A model generated the notes under the pieces. The model had not been told where the DNA came from. It saw nothing but the letters and a program-made list of their open reading frames with translations, and did not search any database. 64,000 nt of DNA from Embiotoca jacksoni (lineage: Eukaryota; Chordata; Actinopteri; Embiotocidae), in the NCBI GenBank assembly GCA_022577435.1, contig JAKOON010000011.1:16462818-16526817 (forward strand), given 5' to 3'. The position numbers and the translations under genes are program-made. Positions 36,534 to 49,731 of the stretch are shown here, piece after piece; the first letter of the stretch is position 1; every line of letters begins with the position of its first letter.

Positions 36534-38422
36534 CAAACTGCAGGCATACGGTTACATACGGTACCTCTGAGGTATGCAAGGCCGAAGAGATGGTGCTCCA
36601 CAAGGCCGATGTGAGCGATCACCATATCGAGAACATCTTTACACACTGCCTTGACATCACAGCTCAGCTCCAGCTTTTGGCCATTCAGCAGCACCACACC
36701 GACCTTCCTCTGCACTTCCTCCACCTTACCTCGTTTCTTGTGTGAAGGAAGAAAACGGATAAAGTGATATATTTATAAAAGGGAAATAATATACGACAAA
36801 TGCATTGGCTTCAAGGCGTCATCAATTTATATCCTCACCATTATTGAAGAGGGAACAGACAAGGGAACGCAGGGCTCGCTGGCCATCTTCACAAACTCAG
36901 GTCCATGGAAGTTCTGCCGTTGAAGTGAACATAAAAAGTAATACAACTGCCTGAGTTACTCTGCTAATAAATAATATAAAAACATCTGTAACACACATGC
37001 CATGTCAAACACTAACATAATGTATATCACATCTGTCTTTAAAGCTGCGCTGATTATGGTAGATCAATGACAGTAGCTCATAGGACACTTTTTACTGCTG
37101 TACAAACACTTCCTTTTTGCAGGATTCCTTTTCTTTAGCTCAAAGGTTTTTTTTCGTTTTTCAACTGGAAACCCCCAAATCCTAAATTACACCCATTTAA
37201 ATCTACCATAAACATACAACAGCAAAAACGTCTCGCCTTTGCTGGTAGGATTAACCTATTAGTAATACAATAATGTACAGTATTTGAGGTTTACTGCCAA
37301 CATCAGCAGATTTGTTGCCATGTTTACCACTTGTGTTAACACATTTTCACAATTAGTGAAAACAGGTGGGATAAATCGGACAAAAAAAAAAAACCTCCCA
37401 CGTCTCCCATATATTTGTAATTATAACAGGGAGGCTGAAATGAATCATGTATTCCAGTCAGCAGTTTGCAGGAGAACACCTCGTGATAGCATCAATAAAA
37501 TTGTTGCCAGTGTGCTCATGCGAGTTAAAATTGTACATCCATCATCAAATATTACAATATAAACAAGCTTTAGGCCATTGACAGTCAGGTCTTGCAAGTA
37601 GGGAGTTCCCATTGCAGTGTGAGTGTTAAAAGGATGTCTTCTAATCGCTCTCTGGAGTTAGGCTGTACCATTTGTGTGTTTATGTTCTCCATAGAGATAA
37701 AAGAAGCTTTTATTGAAGAAAAAGAAGGTCTAAATGACTGCAATGAGCCTCAAAACTGTCAATATCACAGATGATCATTTGCAGCACATCATTGAGTCTG
37801 TTAAGTCACCAAGTGGACAAACCTTGGTTTTGCGGAGCGGCACAGAGGAGGTGTAGAGTGGGTCTTGAAGGTCGAGCATGGAAGCGTGAGATGGGACCAA
37901 GGGGTCGTCTGCGGGGTAGAGGTTGGCCCTGGACAGCCTGCTGGCCAGGTGGGCCTGGAGCCGCTGCACCTCCTCCTCCTGCCTCTGGAGGATCAGCTCG
38001 GCTCCAATCAGACCTTCATCAGCTGCCCCCTCATTTCGCCTTCAGGGAAAAGGGAGGAAGAGGGTGGGTGTAAGAACAGTCTGATACTGTCTAAAAGCTT
38101 GAGGGGAAACAAATGACATCTGCAGAAGTTTGTTGTTCCCTTGTGAGATTTGTCTTATTTACAGCCTTTGTTACACTTTTCCAGAAAGAGAGAGAAAAAA
38201 AAATACAAGCTGATGTTTTTCTTTTAGCATTCTGGGAAAAAGAGCCCTGTGCCCCAGGACAGATTGAAAACATGGTTTTTATGTGAGCAGGCGTGGCAAC
38301 AGCAGGCAGTTCAGGTCTGTAACGCCAGAGATTAGAGAGATAGAGAACGCTGAATGTGGATGTCACATTCGATGACCTCACTAGTCAAGCATGAGGTGGC
38401 TGACCCTGCTGTGCTGCACCAG

Positions 38423-38470
<48 letters not shown>

Positions 38471-38843
38471 CCCAGAGGACCGGCAACTTCATCTATTAAA
38501 TCACCTTCACAAATCAGTGTTGGCAGAAACAGAAAGCTGGTACTTTCATACTTTCACTACAGAGTCTTGGTAATCTGTTCGGGATTTTTGGGTGCAGAAG
38601 GAAAAAAACATAATAACCAGAACATTTAAAATACAGCCAGTTTTTGTTTAAGATGACTTTTGGAACAAAAACCTGCTGTTTTTCCAATATTCTTGTCCCT
38701 TTGCTATTCCCTAAAAGTTTAAGAATAGTGATTCAACAATGTCTGTTGAATTTGGACATGAGAAGTTAAATTGGCTTGGATATGAGTTGAGAAGACAGAA
38801 TGAGAGGCGGAGTCTGATTGGGTCTATGAAATTGACAAAAGGT

Positions 38844-38924
<81 letters not shown>

Positions 38925-41900
38925 ACCTGTGTCTATGCGCTTTGTGACTCGTCAGCGACATGACATCGTGTTCAGATGAAAGGGCCAGCTGGGAGCCATA
39001 CCTCGTCACTTCGGCTGGTTTCTTAGCTAGAAGAGAAGCATGGAAAGATGAGCTGCACGCACCAACACAAAAGGATTCAATTAAATTTTTTTCACACGTA
39101 CTCTAACACACCCTGCCAGATGCAGACACCCACACTGTGCTGCGAATGTACCTGCATGAACGTGTCAGAGCAGCAGCTACAAATCAGAACCACAAAAGAG
39201 ATCTGCTGCCCCGCATGGGAAGCGTTCACAAAAGGCCATCACCGCATTACAGCAACAGCATTTCATTTCAGTGCCTTAGAAGTAATGACTTGGTGTGTGT
39301 TTTAGCTGAAAGAAATTCAAACAGGATCTGTTTTTGGAAAATGTATTTCAGCCATTTCCAAACAAAATGGCCACTTTGTCCAGAAGAATGTCTAAACTTT
39401 TCACAGCTGTATCCATTCAATGTCGATGGCGAAACAACCCCTGGAGACGGTGTTAAAGGGAGTATCGGTGTTAGATCAACTCCCGCCCCCCCCCCCCCCC
39501 CCCCAACCTGTATTTGATAGCAACAGTAGAGATAGGAAGAAAATATGACAGGGTGCCCGGGTGTTAGATCATCCCAACTAAATTCATTGTTGACCTTTCT
39601 TTGCCCTGCCTCTTGTCACGGCACTGAAACCATTATACACACTTGAGAGAAGTCTTGTCTACTCTGATCGCAGAATTTCACTTTGCACTGATGGTTCAGG
39701 TTATCTTGTGCAACTGTCTTGCGCAACCCTACGTAGTGGAGCATGGAGCATATGCTCTAATTCCATCAGCCATTCCAGGAAGTGAATGACAGCAGCTGAC
39801 TTTGAAGTTACCTGGAAATGTGTAACAGCCAAGTCAGCTGCTGCGCTTCTTTAAATCGAGTTAGAGCCGTGCACATCACAACTTCAAGCCTATGAAGTGT
39901 ACCTCTTTGATTTGGTTGTAAGACAGTGAGGAATCTGGCGACGTGCAGGATGGCCTACAGTTAGTGATCAGTGGAGATGAGGAGTAACTGATAGCTTTTG
40001 CAAGTTGTTTTTCACCCCCCGTCTTTGCCACTCAGACTGCTGCTGGTTTTCCAGGTAAATGCATTCACTCACCCTTCCAGGTGTAAATCAGTCAGTGATT
40101 AGATGACCAAGATAAAAAAAAAAAAAACAGCAGCGCTCTAAATGCACAGAAACAGAACGGAGAAGAGTCCCCGTATCGCTAATGCTTTTTTTTTCTATAA
40201 ACAGATTGATTTAGTCTGATGTGATGAAAATGGTATTGCTGGCTTTTTATCTCCGTTGCATGCAAGATGAGTTATGTGCGTGCAACACCTGGCACCTGTT
40301 GCTACAAGTTTGCACTCACCAATCCCATTACACAGCTCATCAGACTTTAAATGTCTCTATTAAAAACATCAAAACATGACAAGACAAACAGTTCTTCAAA
40401 GACACGTTACCTTGTCTGTAGTCTGGATCAGAGGAGGTCACTGAGGGGCTTTCACTGGATGAACTGTAATCACTGTGGTACCTCTGGTGGGTGAGGACTG
40501 GGTCTGAGGACAGAGAGAGAACATCTTTGAGAATAATATCATACACAAACCAAGCATTAGTAGAACAAAATTAAAGAATCTGACAACCTTCATGCACACG
40601 ATACAATTTGAAATGGATTCGACAGTATGGATATGTTTGGTGGTTTTTGTTTGTTTGTAAGGGATGTTAAGGTGAAGTTTATTTTTCCATGTAACACGAC
40701 AAAGAAGTTGTATCACTTTTTAAAAGACTTGGACACACTTGGACACTAGCTACCGTTTCCTTTTTTTCCAGACTGACAGTAACACCAAGCAAGTAGAATG
40801 AGACACACAAAGCAGGTATCAGTCATGCTGTTGGTAAACACTCCTTATGAAAGACACACAGCAACGCAGATATAGCGTAAGTGTATGCAGGCATGCTTCC
40901 CATCAGGTTGGAGAACTTTTTGTTGACGGCGTCATCTTTCGTCTTGCTTGACTGGGTGAACCACAGCAAGTACAGACCAGTTCAACACAGTTATTTACTT
41001 TTCTCAAAGCAATACTTCGTGAACTCAGACAAAAGGGCAGTGGTAACAGGAAAACATAAACAATACTGTGCCTTAAAACTAACGTGGCATGTGTTTCTCT
41101 GCCAAGTACACAGAACTTGAAAGTCCTGCTCCTCAGTATCAGCCACATAGCATAAATGGATGACATTCCCCAGTCAGTGCTCATGCATTTTAGCCCACAG
41201 TACAACCAACTTCTCTTTGACATGATGTCTGTCTTATGTAAACATCTTGGGTAAAAAGCTTTGTGGCCCAGCAGCAGCTGTAATGTTACTAGGAAGGAGG
41301 AAGACTGGTCAGACTGTCAACCAAAATAGTTTTACCCTCTGTCACTGGTTGGTGCGTCATGAGTTCATTTGTGTGAGAAGGTGCACAGAGGAGAAGTCTC
41401 TTTTGTGTCATTCATAGTTATTTACCATCTTAGCTTTACCCATGCAGTTACACATTTGCTCAAAAACTCCCACACTGAGACGTACATGCAGTCACCCACA
41501 TGTGCAGTCACCTGCTCTACACTGATGCAGTATTGGATTGATATTGAAACCTAAAGGGTGAAGTGGATATAATGCAGAGCGGAAAAAAACAAACACACAC
41601 ACAATAAAACGGATTAGTCTGTAAAAAAAACAGCCACTCTCAACATTACTTTTCAAATGGGGCCAACAGAGCTATTTGTGATTGGCAGGAAACAGGAAAA
41701 AAGATAAGCAGTTGTGATTTAAAGTATTTTTGTTACGTATTATAAAATTATATTAAAAGACAGAAAAACAAAATGGAAAAAATGCATTTCCTTCTATTAC
41801 TCAAGTTCCCATTACAAAATTCGAAATGACTTGCCATCAGCCAGGAAAAACTGAAGGGCGATTTTATTTCCGATTATCCTCACAAATTTTGCACAGAAAG

Positions 41901-43390
41901 AACATTAACTCTAACTTCCTCATTCAAAAAAACCTGGACTGCAGAGGAAGCCAGAGCACCTGAGAAATTCCATGCAGGAAGTCTCCAGCTGACCGGTTTG
42001 AGTCTCACCACTGTGCTGCCCACACAAAATAATGTAATGAAATGCTGTGAAAAAAAATAATTATGATGTGGTTTATGAAGTCATTTAATCTGTATACAAA
42101 ACTCATTAGTCAAGCTGAGTGTGTGTATGCAATGTGGTAACTAGTCACTCGTAATAAACCTGAGAGGGAAATTAACATAATTGGAAAAAATCCAAAATGA
42201 ACCCAGGACCAACATTTCAAAATGACACAGAGGAATGGGAGGAAAAATGTAACAGAGCTAATTACAGAGATTCAGAGGAAGATTTTGCTGATAACATGAA
42301 TATTTTAAAGTGAGCATAGAAGCTGAAGCGTTAAGACAGAGGCTGACTCAGATAACCACATACTTTTTTTTTTAATTTCCCGTTGTGGGATTAATAAAGT
42401 AACTATTTATCTATATATACTGCACAGCTCCTTCTCAGTGATCCTCTCCCCTGATTTTTACATTTACTGGGAAGTAAATAATAATACATTATAAAACAAG
42501 TTAAGACAAAGTATTACTAAAATAAATGGGGTGAGTCTCTGGATCCCAAGATCATACTGATATAAAACCAGATGGAGTACAGTCAGTTTTCAGCCTGTTT
42601 TTGGAGTAATCAAATTGTTTTTGTGACGAAAAAAAAAAATCATGGGTTCATTCATGGTGCTTCATTTGATAGTACTTCTTCACAGGGAGTCACACACACT
42701 TGCAGGCAATGCAGTTTGCAAGCATTTTAACACAAAGAGCACCATTTCCAGGGGACAATTAGCACCCTGTATTCACCTCCCAACTTCCCTCTTCTCCTGT
42801 GATCTTCTCATTAGCCCTCCCTTTTATGTTTGTTTTCCCTTCTCCTTGATTTCTTGCAGAACTGAACACTTCTGCATGAGCCGTTTATGAGTACACAAAC
42901 AGCTTCCATAGGAAATGGGGTTTCTGGGTGTGCAAGCTGGGAAAAGACACCATCTCAGACTCTGAGGTTATTTAAAGTCTGGATGTCCCAAGGAGAAAGG
43001 AGAAACTCTATTTAAACCCCAGGCTAAAATGGATAATAGCTTACAGAACACACACACACACACCCCCCCTCCAAGTTTCTCCCCAAGTTAACATGACTCA
43101 GAAGAAAAACAGTGTAGTTTGTGAAATCGGAATTTCAAGTGCACACGCCGTGGAAAACATATAGTAAAACAAAGATGTCTATTTACCCAGTTACCACCCT
43201 TTTTGTGAACTTCTAAAGTGCTTCTTTTAGACATTATTCATAATGTGAAGAGGAAATGAGTCAGTGGATTAAAATGGATCAAAAGTAAACTCAGTGGTCA
43301 AAAGTTGTTTTTTAAATCCCTAGAAACACTGTCATCTTTCCTTCTGTAGTCTTTGGAGTCAGCAAACCAAACTGGAATATAATTATGAAA

Positions 43391-43456
<66 letters not shown>

Positions 43457-44567
43457 AGGGGGAGGGGGGGTTCTGCTTTTTGCAAACACCTCCCCTTATC
43501 CTGGACCAACAGTGTTCTGAAATGTCCAAGCTGGATCCGCCCCGGACCCGAAGCCACATGACCTGCTGCCAAGTGCCGGAAAAGTCCAATAATGTTAGGA
43601 ATTCCCTCATCCGCTATGCATGACTCCAATTACAGTATCTAGGTCTACGAGGAAAGTTTCTATTCATTGAAGGTTGAAGCACCTTGCCACTTTAAAAAAA
43701 AAAAAAGGAAAAAAAAAAAAAAAGGGGGTGTGGGGGTTACACCTCTGCACTGGTACATACATGCCCATGCACACACAGGCATGCACACGAACAATGTTTA
43801 GTGTTGTGATGCATATTCAATTAAAAATGATTTGCAAATGAACACGCGCAGAAGGCAGAGAGAAAGTGTGTAACTGTGAAACCTGAGACCACTGACCACT
43901 GCTGTGCCATCACTTTCCTGCAGAAAAGAACAGACAGAAGTAAGAGAAAAGAGAAAGAGAGGGAGGCAACACATCCACGTGGCCCTCCAAATGATCCATT
44001 ACATACTATAGCAAAAAGCTTTGAGAATACATTTGAGTATCTTAGCTCAGCCTTTCATTTCACCATTGGTCGGCCAAAGGCCACAACTTCTTGGACTCCA
44101 TTTCAAATTAAAAGCCATTATTTTAAATTAAAAGCCCTTTAGTGTTTCATACCCGGTCCAGTCAAACACCAAGACTCATTCAAATCTCACTATGTCCTGG
44201 TGATTAGGATAAGGACACTTATAGTATTTTAAAATTACCCCCCCCCCCCCCCAAGTGCTTCTTATCCATAGAGCCCAGGGTGGTCTGCTTTGGACTTACA
44301 GATGTGGAGCTGTTAGTAGCTGAATTTGGGGATGTTTTTCAGGGGGAGGTTTTGAATTTTTTTTTTGCCAAGGGCTTAAGGGCTTAAGTTCTAATGAGTG
44401 AATAAAGACATAACGAGTTAATCAAGTTATGAGGGTTTTACAAGCGGACGGGAGCCCAAACTTGACATTTTAGTGTTTCTTTTTTTAAACCGTTTCAGTT
44501 CATGAAATAAAAAGTAACAGCACATTAACATTCAACGAAAAGCTTTTCCCAACAACTGTACACACAC

Positions 44568-44598
<31 letters not shown>

Positions 44599-47500
44599 GA
44601 CACACACCCACACACAGACACAGAGACACAGACACTGATTGGTGGGTCAACAAACAGGGGTACCCACCATTTTAATGTTCTTGTTCTGACACTGCTATAT
44701 GGAGAAGCTCAGCTCCTCTCCTCATACCACTATTTGAAATCAAAAAGCCAAATGCGCCCCCCCCCCAATTCCAATCAATAAAAGGACAAGGGGGAGGGAA
44801 AGAGAGGAAAAGAAGGACTTGCTGGGGATAAAAAGCCGCAGTCGAGGAAAAGAATGCTTGGTTGGTGGCTCGGTCAGCATTAAAAATAGCTGCCAGAAAA
44901 GCAGGGAGGTTGGAGGGAGCTGGAGAGAGATGGAGGGAGATGGAGGGAGCTGGAGAGAGGTGGAGAGAGGTGGAGAGAGCTGGAGAGAGGTGGAGAGAGG
45001 TGGAGAGAGGTGGAGGGAGGTGGAGAGAGGTGGAGAGAGGTGGAGAGAGGTGGAGAGAGCTGGAGAGTGGGGAATATGGAAGAGCAGCAAGAGGAGGAAA
45101 GGGAACAAGAGGTGGAGGACAGTAGTTTCTTATAGACCTACATGTGACTTACTGCATCAAACTAGCTTGCCTATGGAAACTTTACCAAGAATTCAATAAG
45201 CTCCTGAAGGAAACTTAAAGCTCTTGGGGCTGACTAGCGAGGTGTTAAAACAAATTGTTGTGTGTGTGCTCGGTATAAGCATGTGATTATACAAAGATTG
45301 AGTCTGTAACACTGTGGGTGATTGTGTTATTTAAATATTTTGCATGTACGTGTCCTTATATCTGCATGTTTACAGCCATATATAAAAACAAAAACAAAAA
45401 AAAGTAGAGGCACTTTGTATATAACATGTATGACAGTTAGCAGCAGGCTAGAATTAAGCTGGCCTGTAATTAGAATCAGCCATTTGGAAACCTCTGTCGC
45501 AGTGACTCATACATTCTGTCTAAACACTGCTGCCCAGCCACCACCAATGATACTTCATTCAAGCCAGCACCCAGCTCCCATCCCACATGGTAGTTACAGA
45601 CAGACAGACAAACTGTAACTAGTTTGAGTGTCTGGTTGCTCACATCATCCCATTCCTGTCACATTTTCACCTCGCACATCAGGCCGCTGTACCCGCTGGG
45701 CTTTTATTGCCTGATAAATGTATTGCATCACCCGGTTTGACATTTTCTTAACATGTTAATTACACAGCTGAGCCCCAGAAGATCTCCTTCAGTGTCTCAG
45801 CAGACTAAAGCCGAGAACTTCAGTAGGATTTTTTTCACTTTGGAATTGTGGACTGCTGTACACATGATACCAACATTATATCTTTACACCAACGTTATAT
45901 CTTCATACAATGAAGCCCACACACTACATGTTCTGACAAAGTACTGGCAACCACGCATTACAAAATAATGACACATGACTGAGCTCAGATATGTCCCCAG
46001 GATTCCTTTATCATGCAATACTAACAACCAGGTGATTGTTATGTGCAATGTGTTGCAATGAGGAAAAAAAAAAAAAGGGTGCAGATAAAAGATCTAAATC
46101 TTAATGAAGCTGTAAAAACAGGCTGTGTGTGGTTTGTAGGGTTTCAGAGTAAAATCGTGTGAGCAGCATTAAAACTTGCTAGTCATACTGTTTCTGTGTG
46201 ATTAGTGCCAAATGCAGGAAAAGTCCAAAACAGATGAGAGTGGTCAGATTAACCCGATGAAACCAAGGCCATTTTCAGAGTAATTTCACTCCCTTCACTT
46301 TTAAACTCATATCTTGTAGGAGCATAATAGGAGCTAACCATTCAAGCTGTATCTTGTTTTTTGAGAAAAGTTCTGGCGATTGAAATCGTTCATCATTTAA
46401 TTTGATAATACTTGGAGATTTATTATATTAGCCTTTACATGAGGGGGAAAAAAAAAATAATCGAATGAATTTGTATCTCACCATTAAATATTGGCAGTAG
46501 AGATATCTTTTTATAATTATGTGGAGGCGATTGCCTGGAATCTGGCAAAATCCAAACCATGTTTGTGGGACATGGTATGACTTAACACAGTGTGGGTGGC
46601 CAGGAGCCAAACCAGGGACTCACACTCAGGGCATACGCCCCTGTGATATGTGCTAATAACTCAGCAGGCGGGTAGGCCTGCAAATACCTCTTTTTTTTGT
46701 TTGTTTGTTAGTTAGTTAATTGAAAACCCTTTGCTGTACAGAGAAACAACGTGTATCATCAGAAATGGTCAATTCTGCTGTTTATTTTGACATGTGATTG
46801 CTCCGTTCCCTTTCATAAACATTTCTAAAGGAATTCCTAAAGGAATTTCTCCAAAATCAACACATAACACCTTACAGGGAACCCCAAAGACTGATATTGA
46901 AACTTAAAGGCACATTTATCAGTGTCGGGACTAGGAACAACAACCCCACTATACTGTACTCTTGGGATCAGACAGCATACTCACCATCCACTGCTTGTCT
47001 CAGCATATGAAGTTTCCTTTGTCTTTCCTTGATCCTGTCATAAGCACCAGTGAGGGCTGAGCCGACAGAGAGAGCCGAGTGGTGATGAGGCTTCCTACTC
47101 TTCAGCCCACCGAACTCAGGGTAGCGAGGTTCCCTCTCTCTGGATGTCCTCAAGGGAGATTTGAGCCTGCCAATGGAGTGGGTACTTAAAGCACTGCTGC
47201 CTCTCCGTGCATCCTCCAAAGCCCCAAAACGAAGAGCCTCGGGGTCAATGCAAGCCAAATCCACAGAGGAGGCCCAGTTCTTTCTGGCATGACTTGGCCC
47301 CGGATCCCCACTGTAGAAGGCCAACGACCTACGGTCCAGTTCCACGGGCCGGGCCTTTTGCTGGGGGTGAAAGGGTTGCAGGTAGGGATAGGAGCGTTGG
47401 TGCTGGAGTGAGGGGGGTTTGGGGTAGAGTTCTGTGGGGGATTCAGAGTTGGTGTAATAATCAGACGGGGAATACTGTAAGGCTGCCCCGTCATCCCCCT

Positions 47501-49681
47501 TCAACAAGTCCTGCATCGGTAGCGAGCCCATGGAACGACTGAGGCCCCGGTTAAGAGACGTTTGTTCTTGAGTCCTCGCTCTGTAGCGCTCCAGAACCCT
47601 GGGGGCGGCACTCCTCCCTGACAACGACACACACCCAAAACTTTGTTAAACATGAGCAAATGCAAAGACTTCCAGAACTCAAAGTGTTAAAATCCAGTAT
47701 AACTTCCTTAAATCCTTACCCCAAACCAGTCGTAAAGTAAAACCATTCAGAAGGTATTCATAACGAATTTTAAACATACACTTCACTCCCATTGGCTCGT
47801 GTCATTATTAACCCTACAATCAATACAAAAAGTGGTACTTATCATGAGAGGGGGAATTAACAAGGAATTCTTATTAGAATAAATAGAGTAGGATTCATTA
47901 TGCATAAGTGCCTCTAAAACCTGGCATCCATCCCAACAACATCCCAGCATGACATGGCCACCAAACGTGGCCCTGTCGACTGACCGGTCTCAACTGACTG
48001 AGCACCTGCAACAACCACTTATTGCTCCTTTACTGAAAGGCTGAATGCAGACAAGAGGTATATAGTATGTTCAGTCATTATAATGAATAATGTAATTAAT
48101 AATGTAACAATGGATGCCACAGGACACGCTTATAAATGTTTACTACCAGTCACTGTTTAGATAACGTGTTAGATCAAAGTGCCTCATTACATAAACTGTC
48201 TGGCTTCACTCTTAAATTCCACCTTAATTAGTGATTACATCTTTTTTTAAATCAGGCTTCAACTGAAACTTTCAGATATTCAGTGGATTAGGCATTAGAG
48301 TAGAATTAGTAGCAACAATAGGAATTTTTTGTTGTGTTGGTTCCAGGGTGGAAATGTTACAGCCATTAGAGGCAAATAAAACTAATTCATATATAACGTA
48401 AACCAACAGCAGCATAAGGAAAAACACGTGCAACTATTTCTGCAGACACTCAGTTTGGTTTGGTAGCAAATTTTCCCAATAATTAAAAAGAAACAAAAGA
48501 ACATACCGTGCCACTATAACTAACAATTTCAGCCAGATGAATCAACCCTTTCTATCGCTGTCTTTCTTAAAACGGACTAATAATTATTGCTTTATTTGAC
48601 TGTACATAAATTTCAAATTTGCCTTTCCAGACATGTATGCAACCTCTGCCAGTACAAGCGCTTGTTTTAAAAAGAAAGAGATAAAAAGAAGGCAAACATG
48701 TGCATGAACAAGAGCAAAAGAAAGCGGAGGGGATGTTAAGTCCTGTAAAAAATGCTGCATGTGTTGGTTTAATCTAGAAAGCATATGCTTGGAAAACATA
48801 TCAAAGAGAGTTGGGCTGTTTTCCAGGAACTCTGGGAAGCACACAAGAACTAGACCGAGTAAAAACCTAGAAAAAAAAAAGACTTTTTTTCTTTTTTAAA
48901 GCAGGATGTTTTATTTTTTTAATTTTTCATCTATTCACCCATCAATCTGTTGGCTATGTAAGGGGGCTGAAGCATATCTCAGCAGACACTGATCAAGAGG
49001 TGGGGCACACCATGTTCAGGCTGCCAGTCAATCACAGGGATAAAATTATTATTTTTCAAAGAAGTCCATTGTTATTACATAATTCTCATCTAATACTACC
49101 ATGCTGTTGCTCTCATGGATTTCAGTAATGAAGAAATGGGGACAAACAGTATCCAATAAAAAAAGAAAAAAAAGAGGCAATATTTGAGTTCCCTGAGCAG
49201 CAATTCAAACTTGGAACCATTGGGATACAGGAGGAAGGGAGCTGCTCCTCGAGAAGAAAGACTCTTAAGAACTGAGTAATACTCTTCGCATGTACTTTCC
49301 TTCGGGCTGGCTGGTGCTCAACCAGGGAAACAAAGCACTGATACAAACAGCAGACCAGCAGCTTCACTGGTGACTCCAAAATATGCATCTGTAATCAATG
49401 CCATGCCGTGCTTACATAATCGGGACGACAGCCATGTTTGTGCTTTGCTCTCCTTTCCATGGACTGGAAATATGCTGGAGTTCTCTCAGAAACCACTGGG
49501 AAGATTTGGTCATATTTTCCTGAATTCAATCCGATTGGAGGTTGTAGTGTGTTGTTCCTCGTCTACTTTCAGTCCTTTCCCACAACCTCAGAAAGTGAGG
49601 ATGTAAGTGAGGCTTGACAACCAGGGAAGGCATTTACATCTGACTCTCTCTATATATATAAATAACACAAATGTAAGCTTT

Positions 49682-49731
<50 letters not shown>

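Larger units (their letters stand above)
40504..46984 (-). other. ptpn13 intron 6
   Basis: A 6.5-kb intron holding the TG32 and CA microsatellites, the purine minisatellite, C15 and retroposon tail copy C. No further exon with homology or good splice pairs is recognised. Confidence 0.6.

Noticed and set aside
36371..36745. Plus-strand 124-codon frame over the CA repeat
   Set aside because: Dinucleotide repeats stay open (His-Thr); the rest is antisense to ptpn13 exon 11.
43312..43629. Minus-strand 105-codon frame with a His-Thr run
   Set aside because: Driven by the TG32 microsatellite; no family similarity.
44819..45199. Long plus-strand open frames (126 and 87 codons) and a minus-strand frame of 122 codons
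   Set aside because: They are produced by the 10-bp purine minisatellite, which lacks stops in several frames; no domain or splice support.
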